Source: Conexibacter sp. CPCC 205762 (GTDB lineage: Bacteria; Actinomycetota; Thermoleophilia; Solirubrobacterales; Solirubrobacteraceae). From it: 64,000 bases of DNA. Below the pieces are notes generated by a model. That model had not been told where the DNA came from. It searched no databases and was given only the letters and a program-made list of their open reading frames with translations. A program made the translations under genes and the position numbers. The stretch lies in the NCBI RefSeq assembly GCF_030646155.1, contig NZ_JAUTDN010000030.1, positions 1-64,000 of the forward strand. The letters run 5' to 3'. Shown one piece after another: positions 18,048-26,664 of this stretch; the stretch's first letter is position 1; the number at the start of each line of letters is the position of its first letter.

Positions 18048-21000
18048 GCGCGTCCGTCCCCTTCACGCGCGAGCAGCAGGCCGCGATCGACCATCGCGGC
18101 GGCCTGCTGCTGACCGCCAACGCCGGCTCCGGCAAGACCTCGGTGATGGCCGAGCGGTTCGTCCGCGCGGTCCGCGAGGACGGCGTCGACGTCGCGCGGA
18201 TCCTCGCGATCACCTTCACCGAGAAGGCCGCCTCGGAGCTGAAGGAGCGCGTGCGGCGCCGCTTCGAGACGCTCGGCGATCCCGAGCGCGCACGCCAGAC
18301 CGAGGGCGCCTGGGTCTCGACGATCCACGGCTTCTGCGCGCGGCTGCTGCGGACCCACCCGCTCGCGGCCGGGATCGACCCGCGCTTCGAGGTGCTCGAC
18401 GAGAACGCCTCCAGAGCGCTCGCCGACGAGGCCTTCCAGGCCGCGCTCGACGCGCTCGCCGAGGAGCACGGCGAGCCGGCGCTCGACCTGATCGCCGCCT
18501 ACCGCCCCGGCGACCTGCGCGAGGCGATCCTCGACCTGCACGGCGAGCTGCGCAGCCGCGGCCAGGAGCAGCCGAGCCTGCCCGAGCCGCAGCCGGCGCC
18601 GCTGGAGCCGGCGCGGGCGTCGCTGGCGATCGCGCGGATCGAGGCGGAGTCCGAGGTCGCCGGCGCGAAGGACGGCGCGACCGTCGACCGCGCGCGGCTG
18701 GCGCTGGCCGAGTGCGGCCTGCTGCTGGAGCGGCTCGCCGCCGCCCCGGCCGACGCGCCGCCGCCGCACCCGAGCGAGCTGGGGCAGTACGCGCTGCCGA
18801 GAAACGGCAGAGCGCTCGCCGGGCCCGGCTGCGAGGGCTACCGCGACGCGCTGAGCAGATACGCCGACGCCTGCGCCGACGCCCACGGGCTCGTCGTCCA
18901 CGCGCTGCTCGACGCGCTGCTGCGCGGCTTCGCGAGCCGCTACGCGAGCGCGAAGGCCGCCGCCTCGGCGGTCGACTTCGAGGACCTGGAGCTGCGCGCC
19001 AACCGCCTGCTGCGCGAGCACGACGACCTGCGCGCCCGCTACGCCGAGCGGTTCGTGCACGTGATGGTCGACGAGTTCCAGGACACCAACCCGCTGCAGC
19101 TGGAGCTGCTGGAGCGGATCGCCGGCGACCGCCTCTTCACCGTCGGCGACGAGCTGCAGTCGATCTACGGCTTCCGCCACGCCGACGTCGAGCTGTTCCG
19201 GCGCCGCCGCGCGCAGCTCGCCGGCAGCGGCGGGACCGCGACGCTGGCGACCAACTTCCGCAGCCACGCGGAGATCCTGGAGACGCTCAACGTCGCCTTC
19301 GAACCGCGCTTCAGAGCCAGCTTCACGCCGCTCGTCCCCGGCCGCAGCGAGCCCGCGGACGCGCCGCCGGTCGCCGGGCCGCGGGTCGAGCTGATCGTCG
19401 TCGACAGCAGAGCCGACTGGAGCGAGAGCGGGCTCGTGCCGGAGGGGATGGCGGCTCCGGCGCCGCTGTGGCGGATCGCGGAGTCGCGCGTGCTCGCCAC
19501 GCGCGTGCGGGAGCTGATCGACGGCGGCAGACGGCCGGGCGAGGTCGTGCTGCTGCTGCGCGCGACCGGCGACCTCGCCGTCTACGAGCGCGCGCTGACC
19601 GACCTCGCGATCCCGACCTACGTGATCGGCGGGCGCGGCTACTGGTCCCAGCAGCAGGTGCGCGACCTGATCGCCTACCTCGGCGCGCTCGCCAACCCGC
19701 GTGACGGCGTCGCGCTGCAGACGCTGCTCGCCTCGCCGCTCGTCGGCCTCTCCAGCGACGCGCTCGTGCAGGTCGTCGCGACCGCGCGTGCGCTCAAGCG
19801 CGACGACGAGGCCGACCCGTGGTGGGTGCTGATCGAGTCGACGCAGCTGCTCGACGCGCTCGCCGACGAGGACCGCGCGCGCGTGCTGCGGCTGCGCGAG
19901 TGGCTGCCGGGCGAGCGCGTGACGGCGCCACGCCACTCGCTGGAGACGCTGCTGGACCGCGTGCTCCACCACACCCGCTACGACCTCGAGCTGCTGCGGC
20001 TGCCGGGCGGCGCGCGGCGGCTGGCGAACGTGCGCAAGCTGATGCGGCTGGCGCGCGAGTACGAGGTCGACCACGGCCGTGACCTGCGCGGCTTCGTCGA
20101 CCTCGTGATGCAGCTCGGCGGCGGCCTCGACGGCTCCAGAGAGCAGGACCGCGAGAGCGAGGCGCCGGTCGAGGGCGAGGCGCTCGACGCCGTCCGCCTG
20201 ATGACGATCCACCGCGCGAAGGGGCTGGAGTTCCCGGTCGTCTGCGTCGCCGACCTGGGGCGCGGCTCGCCGTTCGCGGGGGACGTCGTGCGCGTCGGCA
20301 GAGACGGCCGCGTCGGCCTCAAGCTGCGCTCGCTCGACGGCGGCAGGCCGCATCCGGCGTTCGCGTACAGAGCGATCGGCGACGCCCGCGCCCGCGCCGA
20401 CGCCGACGAGGAGGCGCGGCTGTTCTACGTCGCGATGACCCGCGCCCGCGAGCAGCTGATCCTCTCCGGCGGGATCGCGACCGAGCCGTGGCCCGAGTGG
20501 AGAGCCGGCGTCCCGCCGCTGACCTGGATCGGCCCCGCGTTCGTGCCCGAGATCGCGAGACTGGCCGCCCCCGACGCCGACGACCCCGCCGGCGTCGCCG
20601 AGGTCGGTCCGGGCCTGCACGTCGCCTGGAGCGTCACCCGCCCCGCGACCCTCCCGCCGCCGCCCGCGCCCGCCGAGTCTGCCGAAGTCTGCGGCTCTGC
20701 CCCTCCGCTGGAGGGCGAGAGCCGCAGACTCCCCGCCGAGCCGGCGCCGGCCGCGCTGCCGGCGGCGCCGGTCGGGGCGCTCTCCTACACGGCGCTGGAG
20801 CTGCACGCGCGCTGCGGCTACCGCTTCTACCTGGAGCGCGTGCTGAGGCTGCCGGCCGCCGACGACCCGTGGATCCGCGGCGGTGGCGGCGCGGGAGGCG
20901 GCGGAGGCGGCGGCCTGCAGGCGACCACGCGCGGCACGATCGTCCATGCGCTGCTGGAGCAGATCGACCTCGTGCGGGCGCAGCCGCCGGACGCCGACGC

Positions 21001-21586
21001 GGTCCGCCGCGCCGCGCTGCGGGTCGCGGGCGTCGAGCCCGCGCGCCAGGAGCTGGACGCGATCCGCGCGCTCGTCGTCAGATTCCTCGCCAGCCCGCTG
21101 CGCGAGCGGCTCGCGCAGGCGAGAGAGCTGCGCCGCGAGCAGCCGTTCGCGTTCGAGCTGGGCGGCCTGCCGCTGGTCGGCGTCTTCGACGTGATCGCGA
21201 GAGAGGGGATCCGGACGCTCGTCGTCGACTGGAAGTCCGACCGCCTCGGCGGCGCCGACCCCGAGCAGCTCGTGAGGGAGTCGTACGGGATCCAGCGCGC
21301 CGCCTACTCGCTCGCGGCGCTGATGGACGGCGCGGCCGAGGTCGAGCTGGTCCACTGCTTCCTCGAACGGCCCGAGGCGCCGGTCGCGGCGACCTTCCGC
21401 CGGCAGGACGTCCCCGCGCTGGAGCGGGAGCTGGAGGCGCGCGCCGAGCGCGTGCTGCGGCGCGACTTCCCGGTCGCGCCCGAGCCCGGCCCGCGCCTCT
21501 GCGACGGCTGCCCCGGCCGCGGCTCGCTCTGCTCGTGGCCGCTGGAGCTCACGCAGGGCGCGGCCCGCGAGGGCCAGCTGTTCTAG
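18044..21586 (+). CDS. addA: AddA-like UvrD/RecB helicase-nuclease
   Basis: 1180-aa SF1A helicase with C-terminal nuclease. Walker A is ANAGSGKTS (K31), motif Ia ITFTEKAASELKERV, motif II DEFQD near residue 342, and GDELQSIYGFRHAD, ATNFRS, TIHRAKGLEFPVV and FYVAMTRARE follow. The nuclease has FDVIARE and VVDWKSDRL near residue 1062. A poly-Gly linker (near 20880-20920) leads into it. Unusually it also has RCGYRFY and LCDGCPGRGSLC, the four-cysteine iron-sulfur pattern. The GTG at 18044 overlaps the addB stop (GTGA). It would load on DNA ends for resection and RecA loading. Confidence 0.92.
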   Translation: MSASVPFTREQQAAIDHRGGLLLTANAGSGKTSVMAERFVRAVREDGVDVARILAITFTEKAASELKERVRRRFETLGDPERARQTEGAWVSTIHGFCARLLRTHPLAAGIDPRFEVLDENASRALADEAFQAALDALAEEHGEPALDLIAAYRPGDLREAILDLHGELRSRGQEQPSLPEPQPAPLEPARASLAIARIEAESEVAGAKDGATVDRARLALAECGLLLERLAAAPADAPPPHPSELGQYALPRNGRALAGPGCEGYRDALSRYADACADAHGLVVHALLDALLRGFASRYASAKAAASAVDFEDLELRANRLLREHDDLRARYAERFVHVMVDEFQDTNPLQLELLERIAGDRLFTVGDELQSIYGFRHADVELFRRRRAQLAGSGGTATLATNFRSHAEILETLNVAFEPRFRASFTPLVPGRSEPADAPPVAGPRVELIVVDSRADWSESGLVPEGMAAPAPLWRIAESRVLATRVRELIDGGRRPGEVVLLLRATGDLAVYERALTDLAIPTYVIGGRGYWSQQQVRDLIAYLGALANPRDGVALQTLLASPLVGLSSDALVQVVATARALKRDDEADPWWVLIESTQLLDALADEDRARVLRLREWLPGERVTAPRHSLETLLDRVLHHTRYDLELLRLPGGARRLANVRKLMRLAREYEVDHGRDLRGFVDLVMQLGGGLDGSREQDRESEAPVEGEALDAVRLMTIHRAKGLEFPVVCVADLGRGSPFAGDVVRVGRDGRVGLKLRSLDGGRPHPAFAYRAIGDARARADADEEARLFYVAMTRAREQLILSGGIATEPWPEWRAGVPPLTWIGPAFVPEIARLAAPDADDPAGVAEVGPGLHVAWSVTRPATLPPPPAPAESAEVCGSAPPLEGESRRLPAEPAPAALPAAPVGALSYTALELHARCGYRFYLERVLRLPAADDPWIRGGGGAGGGGGGGLQATTRGTIVHALLEQIDLVRAQPPDADAVRRAALRVAGVEPARQELDAIRALVVRFLASPLRERLAQARELRREQPFAFELGGLPLVGVFDVIAREGIRTLVVDWKSDRLGGADPEQLVRESYGIQRAAYSLAALMDGAAEVELVHCFLERPEAPVAATFRRQDVPALERELEARAERVLRRDFPVAPEPGPRLCDGCPGRGSLCSWPLELTQGAAREGQLF

Positions 21587-21612
21587 CGGCCCTGCCCGCG
21601 GACGCCGCGCCG

Positions 21613-21656
21613 GCGCCCGCGCCGTCTACGCGGCGCGCCCGCGCCGTCTACGCCGC
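21613..21656. repeat. 22-bp tandem duplication
   Basis: Two copies of a 22-nt unit beginning GCGCCCGCGCCGTCTACG lie head to tail at 21613-21634 and 21635-21656 with one mismatch. The second copy covers the stop codon of the thioesterase gene, so the first probably arose by duplication of that gene's 3' end. Confidence 0.6.
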
Positions 21657-22067
21657 GTCGCCGGCCGGCGCGAAGGCGGCGTAGGCCTGCTTCTCGTCGT
21701 CGCGCAGCTTGCGTGAGGAGCGCGCCTCGCGGTCCCAGCCGACGAGCACCGAGACGCCCTCGGCGGCGACCTCGCCGTCGGGCCGCAGCAGCCGCTGCGC
21801 CAGCCGCACGCTGGAGCTCCCGACCCGCTCGACGGACGTCTCGACGACGACCTCGCGCGTCGGCACCGGCACCTCGCGGCGGTAGTCCAGCTCGACGTGC
21901 GCCAGCACGTATTCGTTGGAGTCGCTCGCGAGCTGCGTCAGCAGCGCGATCCGGCCCTGCTCCAGCAGCTCGTGGTAGACGGCCTGGTTGAGGTGGCCGA
22001 GCACGTCGAAGTCGTTCAAGCGCAGCTGCAGGCTGACCCGCACCGCACTGCCGTTCCCATCGCTCAT
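21648..22067 (-). CDS. 4HBT hot-dog acyl-CoA thioesterase
   Basis: 139-aa single hot-dog domain. The active-site helix is LNDFDVLGHLNQAVYHELLEQGR, with the Asp of the DxxGHxN motif (quoted: DFDVLGHLNQAVYHEL). Later strands (YVLAHVELDYRREVPV, SSSVRLAQRLLR) match the YbgC/4-hydroxybenzoyl-CoA thioesterase group. It hydrolyses an acyl-CoA; chain specificity cannot be read. I start at ATG 22067 (MSDGNGS), as the upstream in-frame codon at 22094 adds only nine unconserved residues. Confidence 0.88.
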   Translation of the reverse strand: MSDGNGSAVRVSLQLRLNDFDVLGHLNQAVYHELLEQGRIALLTQLASDSNEYVLAHVELDYRREVPVPTREVVVETSVERVGSSSVRLAQRLLRPDGEVAAEGVSVLVGWDREARSSRKLRDDEKQAYAAFAPAGDAA

Positions 22068-22115
22068 CGGCCGCACGATAGCGGCGCCCGGCACGCGTCC
22101 ACCCCGGCCGGAAGC

Positions 22116-22121
22116 TAGTGT
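22116..22121 (+). promoter_or_regulatory. -10 element (TAGTGT) of the HipA-like gene
   Basis: TAGTGT ends 8 nt before the GTG at 22130. An alternative GTG at 22118 lies inside this hexamer, so the later start fits better. Confidence 0.5.
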
Positions 22122-22129
22122 GCGCGCCC

Positions 22130-22879
22130 GTGCGCACCGTCGCCGCCACCCGCTACGTCACCCCGCTGCGCGAGGGCGGCTCGCTGCCGGCGCTGGTCGA
22201 GGCCGACGACGACGGGCTCTACGTCGTCAAGCTGCGCGGCGCCGGCCAGGGCCCGAAGGCGCTCGCCGCCGAGCTGATCGTCGGCGAGCTGGCGCGGGCG
22301 CTCGCGCTGCCGGTGCCGGAGCTGGTCTACGTCGAGCTGGACCCGCACCTGCCCGACGCCGAGCCCGACCCGGAGATCCAGGAGCTGCTGCAGGCGAGCG
22401 CCGGCCGCAACGTCGGGCTCGACTTCCTGCCGCGCGCGCTGCCGTACAACCCGGCGCTGGAGGACTTCCCCGTCGACCCGGAGCTGGCGGCGGCGATCGT
22501 CTGGCTCGACGCCTACAGCGAGAACGTCGACCGCACGCCGCGCAACCCGAATCTGATGACCTGGCACGGGAGACTGTGGCTGATCGACCACGGCGCCGCG
22601 CTCTACAAGCAGCACGCCGGGCTCGACCCGCAGAAGGCCGGCAGCGCCTTCCCCGCGATCCGCGACCACGTGCTGCTGCCGCTCGCCGGCTCGATCGAGC
22701 AGGCCGACGCGCGCCTGGCGCCGCTCGTCACGCGCGAGCTGCTGGAGCGGCTCGTCGGCCTCGTGCCGCCCGAGTGGCTCGGCGACGGCGGGGCGCAGGC
22801 GTACGTCGGCTACCTGGAGGCGCGCCTGCGCGAGCGGCGGGCGTTCGTCGCAGAGGCGGAGCAGGCGCGCAATGGGTGA
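22130..22879 (+). CDS. HipA-like kinase-fold protein
   Basis: 249 aa. The beginning RYVTPLREGGSLPALVEADD and YVVKLRGAGQGPKALAAELIVGELARALALP look like a reduced kinase N-lobe, with Lys in VVKL as the ATP-binding residue. ENVDRTPRNPNLM supplies the catalytic-loop-like Asp/Asn, and LWLIDHGAALY the DFG-like metal site (IDHG). This is the short HipA-like family that travels with a DUF3037 gene rather than with a HipB antitoxin. The next gene overlaps by 8 nt and encodes DUF3037. The substrate is unknown and a toxin role is not implied. Confidence 0.8.
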   Translation: MRTVAATRYVTPLREGGSLPALVEADDDGLYVVKLRGAGQGPKALAAELIVGELARALALPVPELVYVELDPHLPDAEPDPEIQELLQASAGRNVGLDFLPRALPYNPALEDFPVDPELAAAIVWLDAYSENVDRTPRNPNLMTWHGRLWLIDHGAALYKQHAGLDPQKAGSAFPAIRDHVLLPLAGSIEQADARLAPLVTRELLERLVGLVPPEWLGDGGAQAYVGYLEARLRERRAFVAEAEQARNG

Positions 22880-23321
22880 GCGCGAGCCGCGCACACCCGC
22901 GCCGGCCACGCCCGCGCCCGCCGCGCGCGAGCCGCGCGAGGTCTTCCAGTACGCGATCCTGCGCGCCGTGCCGTCGCTGCCGCGCGGCGAGGCGCTCAAC
23001 GTCGGCGTCGTCGTCCACAGCCGCCGCCACCGCTTCCTCGGCGCCCGCACGCAGGCCGACGCCGCCCGCCTGCACGCGCTCGACCCGGCCCTCGACGTCG
23101 ACGCGCTCGCCCGCCACCTGCGCGCCGTCGAGCGGATCGCGGCGGGTGACGAGAGCGCCGGCGCGGTCGCGCGGATGGACCGCTCGGACCGCTTCGGCTG
23201 GCTGACCGCGCCCTCCAGCGCGCTCGTGCAGCCGTCGCCGGTCCACACCGGCCTCTGCGGCGACCCGCAGCAGACGCTCGACAGGCTGTTCGCCGCGCTG
23301 GTCGCGCCGCCGGCCGGCTGA
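22872..23321 (+). CDS. DUF3037 protein
   Basis: 149 aa. After a Pro/Ala-rich head, REVFQYAILRAVPSLPRGEALNVGVVVHSR is the hallmark start of DUF3037 (quoted: FQYAILRAVPSLPRGE). HTGLCGDPQQTLDRLF closes the domain. The gene overlaps the HipA-like gene by 8 nt, so the products are probably made in fixed ratio and act together. No enzymatic residues are recognised. Confidence 0.82.
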   Translation: MGEREPRTPAPATPAPAAREPREVFQYAILRAVPSLPRGEALNVGVVVHSRRHRFLGARTQADAARLHALDPALDVDALARHLRAVERIAAGDESAGAVARMDRSDRFGWLTAPSSALVQPSPVHTGLCGDPQQTLDRLFAALVAPPAG

Positions 23322-23396
23322 CCGCCCGCGCGTCCGTTTCGCCCGCAACGGGAACGCTCTCAGCGTACCCGCGCATCCCGCGCGGGCGCGGATCGC

Positions 23397-23404
23397 AAGG
23401 AGGG
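23397..23404 (+). promoter_or_regulatory. strong ribosome binding site of the YeaQ/GlsB gene
   Basis: AAGGAGGG is followed by 4 nt and ATG. The spacing is slightly tight, but the match is near perfect; it suggests efficient translation of this small membrane protein. Confidence 0.75.
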
Positions 23405-23408
23405 CCGC

Positions 23409-23693
23409 ATGATCGGCGCCATCATCCTCGGCATCGTCGCGGGCTATCTCGGCAAGTGGCTGATGCCCGGCGACGACCACGAGCCGCAGGGCTTCATCGC
23501 GACGACGCTGCTCGGGCTGGTCGGAGCGCTCGCCGGCTTCTTCGTCTTCACGGAGCTGCTCGGCATCGGCGACGACAAGATCTTCGACCTCGGCGGCCTG
23601 ATAGGCGCCGTCATCGGCGTGATGCTCGTGCTGTTCCTCTACCGCATGGTCGCCTCGCGCCGCGAGGGCCGTGGCGGCGCGCGTCCGGTCTAG
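23409..23693 (+). CDS. GlsB/YeaQ/YmgE-family small membrane protein
   Basis: 94 aa with three hydrophobic segments (IIGAIILGIVAGYLGKWLM-like start, TTLLGLVGALAGFFVF, GGLIGAVIGVMLVLFLY). GIVAGYLGKWLMPG and GFIATTLLGLVGA are the family's glycine-zipper motifs. Members are stress-induced envelope proteins of unknown mechanism. The stop overlaps that of the convergent MerR-GAF gene by 4 nt. A nearby stress-type sigma factor gene at 24944 makes stress control plausible, but no matching promoter was recognised. Confidence 0.88.
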   Translation: MIGAIILGIVAGYLGKWLMPGDDHEPQGFIATTLLGLVGALAGFFVFTELLGIGDDKIFDLGGLIGAVIGVMLVLFLYRMVASRREGRGGARPV

Positions 23694-24820
23694 CCCTTGG
23701 AGGACTCGACCAGCCGATCGCGCAGCAGCGTGAAGCCGAGCCCGGCGGAGACGACCGTCAGCAGCTGACGGGCGTCGTCGTCGAGCTCGGTCGGCTCGTC
23801 GAAGACCAGCAGCAGCATCCCCAGCGTCTCGCCGACGACAGTGATCGGGACGGCGAGGCTGTGGAGCCCGCCGGGCGCGCCGAAGGCGCCGCCGGCGGCG
23901 GGGGAGAGCCAGCCGGGCTGGCCGGCCTGCATCAGCGCGGTCAGGTCGGCGTAGCCGGTGACCGTCACCATCCGCGGCCCCAGCAGCGCGCGGCTGGAGC
24001 TGCCGAGCGCCAGCTCGCCGGCCATGTAGACGGCGATCCCGGCGTCGACCGCCGACAGTCTGCGCACGAGCGTGTCGGCCGTGGTCGCCAGCACCGCGTC
24101 GCCGGCCTCGTGCTGAAAGCGCTCCGCCAGCGCCGCCGCCAGCGCCAGCCATCTCTCCTGGCGCTGCTCGCGCCGTCGCAGCGCTCTCAGCTCGCGCCGC
24201 GTCTCGACCAGCTCACGGCGGGTGCGGCGGTCCTGCGCACGGTCGATCCCGACGAGCGCGACCGTCGGCGGCTCGCCGTCGCGTATCGGCAGCCGCCAGG
24301 CGAGCGAGCGAGCGCGGTCGCTGCCGCCGTTCCAGGCCGGGTGGGCGCATTCGAGCGCGGGCGCGTTGGAGGAGAAGAGCGTCTTGAGCGTCCGTTCGAG
24401 GTCGCTGCCGGCGAACCACGGCAGCCCGTCGAGCGGCTGGCCGGCGGCGTCGTCGGCGGGGAAGGCGCGCAGCGGCCCATTCGCCCACAGGACCTGCAGC
24501 GGCGTCGGCCCGGCGACGATCAGCGTCGGCGTCGGGGCGTGCTCGACGACGGCGGCGAGCGTCGCGTCGGCGACGGCCGGCGTCTCGGCGACGACGCCGG
24601 AGGCCTCGATCGCGCGCGCGAGCGGCACACCCTGCTCGGCGGCACGGCGGACGGCGACGACACGGGCGGCGTCGGTCAGCGCGTAACGGCGCGGCCCGTC
24701 GCCGCTGCGGCGCGGCAGCGGGAAGCCGAAGCGGCGCTCCCAGGTGCGCAGCCGCTCGCGCGAGACGCCGGTGAGGGACGCGAACTCGGTTGCGGCAATC
24801 GTCTGTCCACTCTTGTCCAC
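23690..24820 (-). CDS. MerR-type HTH regulator with PAS-like and GAF domains
   Basis: 376 aa from GTG 24820. The N-terminus is a MerR winged helix (ATEFASLTGVSRERLRTWER, then RYALTDAARVVAVRRAAEQG). The middle (ptLIVAGPTPLQVLWANGPL) reads like a PAS domain. A coiled region rich in Arg/Glu leads to a C-terminal GAF-like domain (HSLAVPITVVGETLGMLLLV). It is probably a one-component transcription sensor; the ligand is unknown. A GTG at 24856 would add 12 residues; I prefer 24820, as the product then starts just before the HTH. It diverges from the sigma factor gene. Confidence 0.8.
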   Translation of the reverse strand: MDKSGQTIAATEFASLTGVSRERLRTWERRFGFPLPRRSGDGPRRYALTDAARVVAVRRAAEQGVPLARAIEASGVVAETPAVADATLAAVVEHAPTPTLIVAGPTPLQVLWANGPLRAFPADDAAGQPLDGLPWFAGSDLERTLKTLFSSNAPALECAHPAWNGGSDRARSLAWRLPIRDGEPPTVALVGIDRAQDRRTRRELVETRRELRALRRREQRQERWLALAAALAERFQHEAGDAVLATTADTLVRRLSAVDAGIAVYMAGELALGSSSRALLGPRMVTVTGYADLTALMQAGQPGWLSPAAGGAFGAPGGLHSLAVPITVVGETLGMLLLVFDEPTELDDDARQLLTVVSAGLGFTLLRDRLVESSKG

Positions 24821-24828
24821 CCTAGGGT
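24819..24828. promoter_or_regulatory. palindrome at the MerR-GAF start
   Basis: ACCCTAGGGT is a perfect 10-bp palindrome that overlaps the proposed GTG of the MerR-type gene. It could be an autoregulatory site; the short length leaves chance possible. Confidence 0.3.
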
Positions 24829-24928
24829 TGTAGCGCACCGGACGCCTGTTCACCACTGACCGGGTCTGCCCACCTTGTCATGCCCTCCGAGCGCGCGAGC
24901 ATGGCCATCAAGGACTGGGCACCCGACG

Positions 24929-24935
24929 AAGGAGG
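24929..24935 (+). promoter_or_regulatory. ribosome binding site deciding the sigma factor start
   Basis: AAGGAGG is followed by 8 nt and GTG at 24944. It excludes an in-frame ATG at 24875, which lies upstream of the site. Confidence 0.8.
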
Positions 24936-24943
24936 CGCAACCC

Positions 24944-25720
24944 GTGTCCGCAACGGCTGTTCGCCCGAGGGTTGACGTTGCCGCATGCGACGAGCGTGAG
25001 CTGCTCCGCCGCTGGCACGAAGACGGCGACGAGCGTGCGCGGCAGGCGCTGATCGAGCGGATGATGCCGCTCGTCCGCTCGCTCGCTCGGCGCTATGCGA
25101 ATCGCGGGGAACCGCTCGACGACCTCGAACAGGTCGGCTGCGTCGGGCTCATCAAAGCTGTCGATCGCTTTGATCTTTCCCGCGAGCTGCGTTTTTCCAC
25201 CTTCGCGGTGCCGACGATCCTCGGCGAGATCAAGCGCCACTTCCGTGACCGCGCCTGGTCGGTGCGCGTCTCGCGCGGCCTCCAGGAGCTGAGCGCGAGA
25301 GTCACCCGGGAGGCCGATCGGCTGTCGACCAAGCTCGGCCGCTCGCCCACGATCGAGGACCTCGCGGAGGCGACCAACTCGACCCCCGAGCAGGTGCTCG
25401 AGGCGCTCCAGGGCGCGCAGGCGTACAGCACCGTGCCGCTGGAGGAGCCGCTCGGCGACGACGGCGAGCCGGTCGCGCGGATCGGCTCCGAGGACCCGGA
25501 GTTCGAGCTGGCGGAGGAGCGCATCGAGCTGAGCCGCGGCCTCCACGTGCTGAGCGAGCGCGAGCGGCGGATCGTGCTGCTGCGCTTCTTCGCCGGCCTC
25601 ACGCAGCGCGAGATCGCGGAGCGGGTCGGCATCTCGCAGATGCATGTCTCGCGGCTGCTGCGGCGCTCGCTGGAGCGGATGGGCGAGACGATGTCGCCCC
25701 CGCCGCCGGCGGGGAGATGA
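24944..25720 (+). CDS. SigF/SigB-type alternative sigma factor
   Basis: 258-aa group 3 sigma factor. Region 2 (LVRSLARRYANRGEPLDDLEQ, quoted in part) includes LEQVGCVGLIKAVDRFDLSR and FSTFAVPTILGEIKRHFRD. Region 3 is RVTREADRLSTKLGRSPTIED. Region 4 is LSERERRIVLLRFFAGLTQREIAERVGISQMHVSRLL (quoted: GLTQREIAERVGISQMHVSR). Such factors are normally held by an anti-sigma kinase and freed by a STAS antagonist; no anti-sigma gene adjoins, though a STAS gene lies at 47.0 kb. It diverges from the MerR-GAF regulator. Start fixed by AAGGAGG. Confidence 0.92.
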   Translation: MSATAVRPRVDVAACDERELLRRWHEDGDERARQALIERMMPLVRSLARRYANRGEPLDDLEQVGCVGLIKAVDRFDLSRELRFSTFAVPTILGEIKRHFRDRAWSVRVSRGLQELSARVTREADRLSTKLGRSPTIEDLAEATNSTPEQVLEALQGAQAYSTVPLEEPLGDDGEPVARIGSEDPEFELAEERIELSRGLHVLSERERRIVLLRFFAGLTQREIAERVGISQMHVSRLLRRSLERMGETMSPPPPAGR

Positions 25721-25778
25721 CGTGCAACCCCGCGCCCACCGCTTGATCGGCGGGGCGCGGGGGTAGAGGATCGTTCCC

Positions 25779-26654
25779 ATGCCACGCGCGATCTGGAGCG
25801 GCGCGATCAGCTTCGGGCTCGTCAACGTGCCCGTCAAGCTGTACAGCGCCACCTCGCCGAAGTCGGTCCGCTTCAACCAGCTGCACGCCGCCGACGGCGG
25901 GCGGCTGAAGCAGAAGCGCGTCTGCTCGATCGACGGCGAAGAGGTCCCGTACGACCAGATCGTCAAGGGCTACGAGGTCTCGCCCGACCGCTACGTGACG
26001 GTCACGCAGGAGGAGCTCGACGCGCTCGACACGCGCGCGACGAAGACGATCGACATCGAGGAGTTCGTCGACCTCGTCGAGATCGACCCGGTCTACTACG
26101 AGAGCGCTTACCACGTCGCTCCGAGCACCGGCGGCGCGAAGGCGTACCGGCTGCTGCTGAGCGCGATGGAGGAGGCCGGCAAGGTCGCGATCGCGCGCTT
26201 CGTGCTGCGCAGCCGCCAGCAGCTGTGCGCGCTGCGCCCCGCCGACGGCGTGCTGACGCTGTCGACGATGCTCTATGGCGACGAGGTCAACTCGCCCGAG
26301 CGGCTCGACGAGCTGGAGGCGCTCGGCGACGTCGAGGCGAACGAGCGCGAGGTCGCGATGGCGCGCCAGCTGATCGAGTCGCTGGCGGCGCCGTTCGAGC
26401 CGGGGAAGTTCAGAGACGCCTACCGCGAGCGCGTGCTGGAGCTGATCGAGCGCAAGGCCGCCGGCGAGGAGATCGCGATCCAGCCGGCCGCCGAGGAGCC
26501 GGCCGAGGTGCCCGACCTGATGGCGGCGCTGGAGGCGAGCCTGCAGACCGTGCGCGGCGAAGGCGACACCGCCGCGCCGGCCGCCGCCGCGCCGAGAAGA
26601 CGCGCGCGCAGAGCGCCGGCAAGAGCCAGAGCAAAGGCGAGAGCGGCAAAATAG
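25779..26654 (+). CDS. ku: Ku protein for non-homologous end joining
   Basis: 291-aa bacterial Ku. MPRAIWSGAISFGLVNVPVKLYSA is the conserved start (quoted: AIWSGAISFGLVNVPVKLYS). The beta-barrel and bridge core continues through KGYEVSPDRYVTVTQEELD and FVLRSRQQLCALRP. The C-terminal tail after residue 265 is rich in Ala, Arg and Lys, like the basic tails of actinobacterial Ku that aid DNA binding. Ku rings bind broken ends and recruit LigD; no ligD is in the window. An inverted repeat follows at 26665-26683. Confidence 0.96.
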   Translation: MPRAIWSGAISFGLVNVPVKLYSATSPKSVRFNQLHAADGGRLKQKRVCSIDGEEVPYDQIVKGYEVSPDRYVTVTQEELDALDTRATKTIDIEEFVDLVEIDPVYYESAYHVAPSTGGAKAYRLLLSAMEEAGKVAIARFVLRSRQQLCALRPADGVLTLSTMLYGDEVNSPERLDELEALGDVEANEREVAMARQLIESLAAPFEPGKFRDAYRERVLELIERKAAGEEIAIQPAAEEPAEVPDLMAALEASLQTVRGEGDTAAPAAAAPRRRARRAPARARAKARAAK

Positions 26655-26664
26655 TCCTGCATCG

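Noticed and set aside
22130..23321. HipBA toxin-antitoxin module
   Set aside because: No HipB-type HTH gene precedes the kinase and the kinase is about half the length of HipA.
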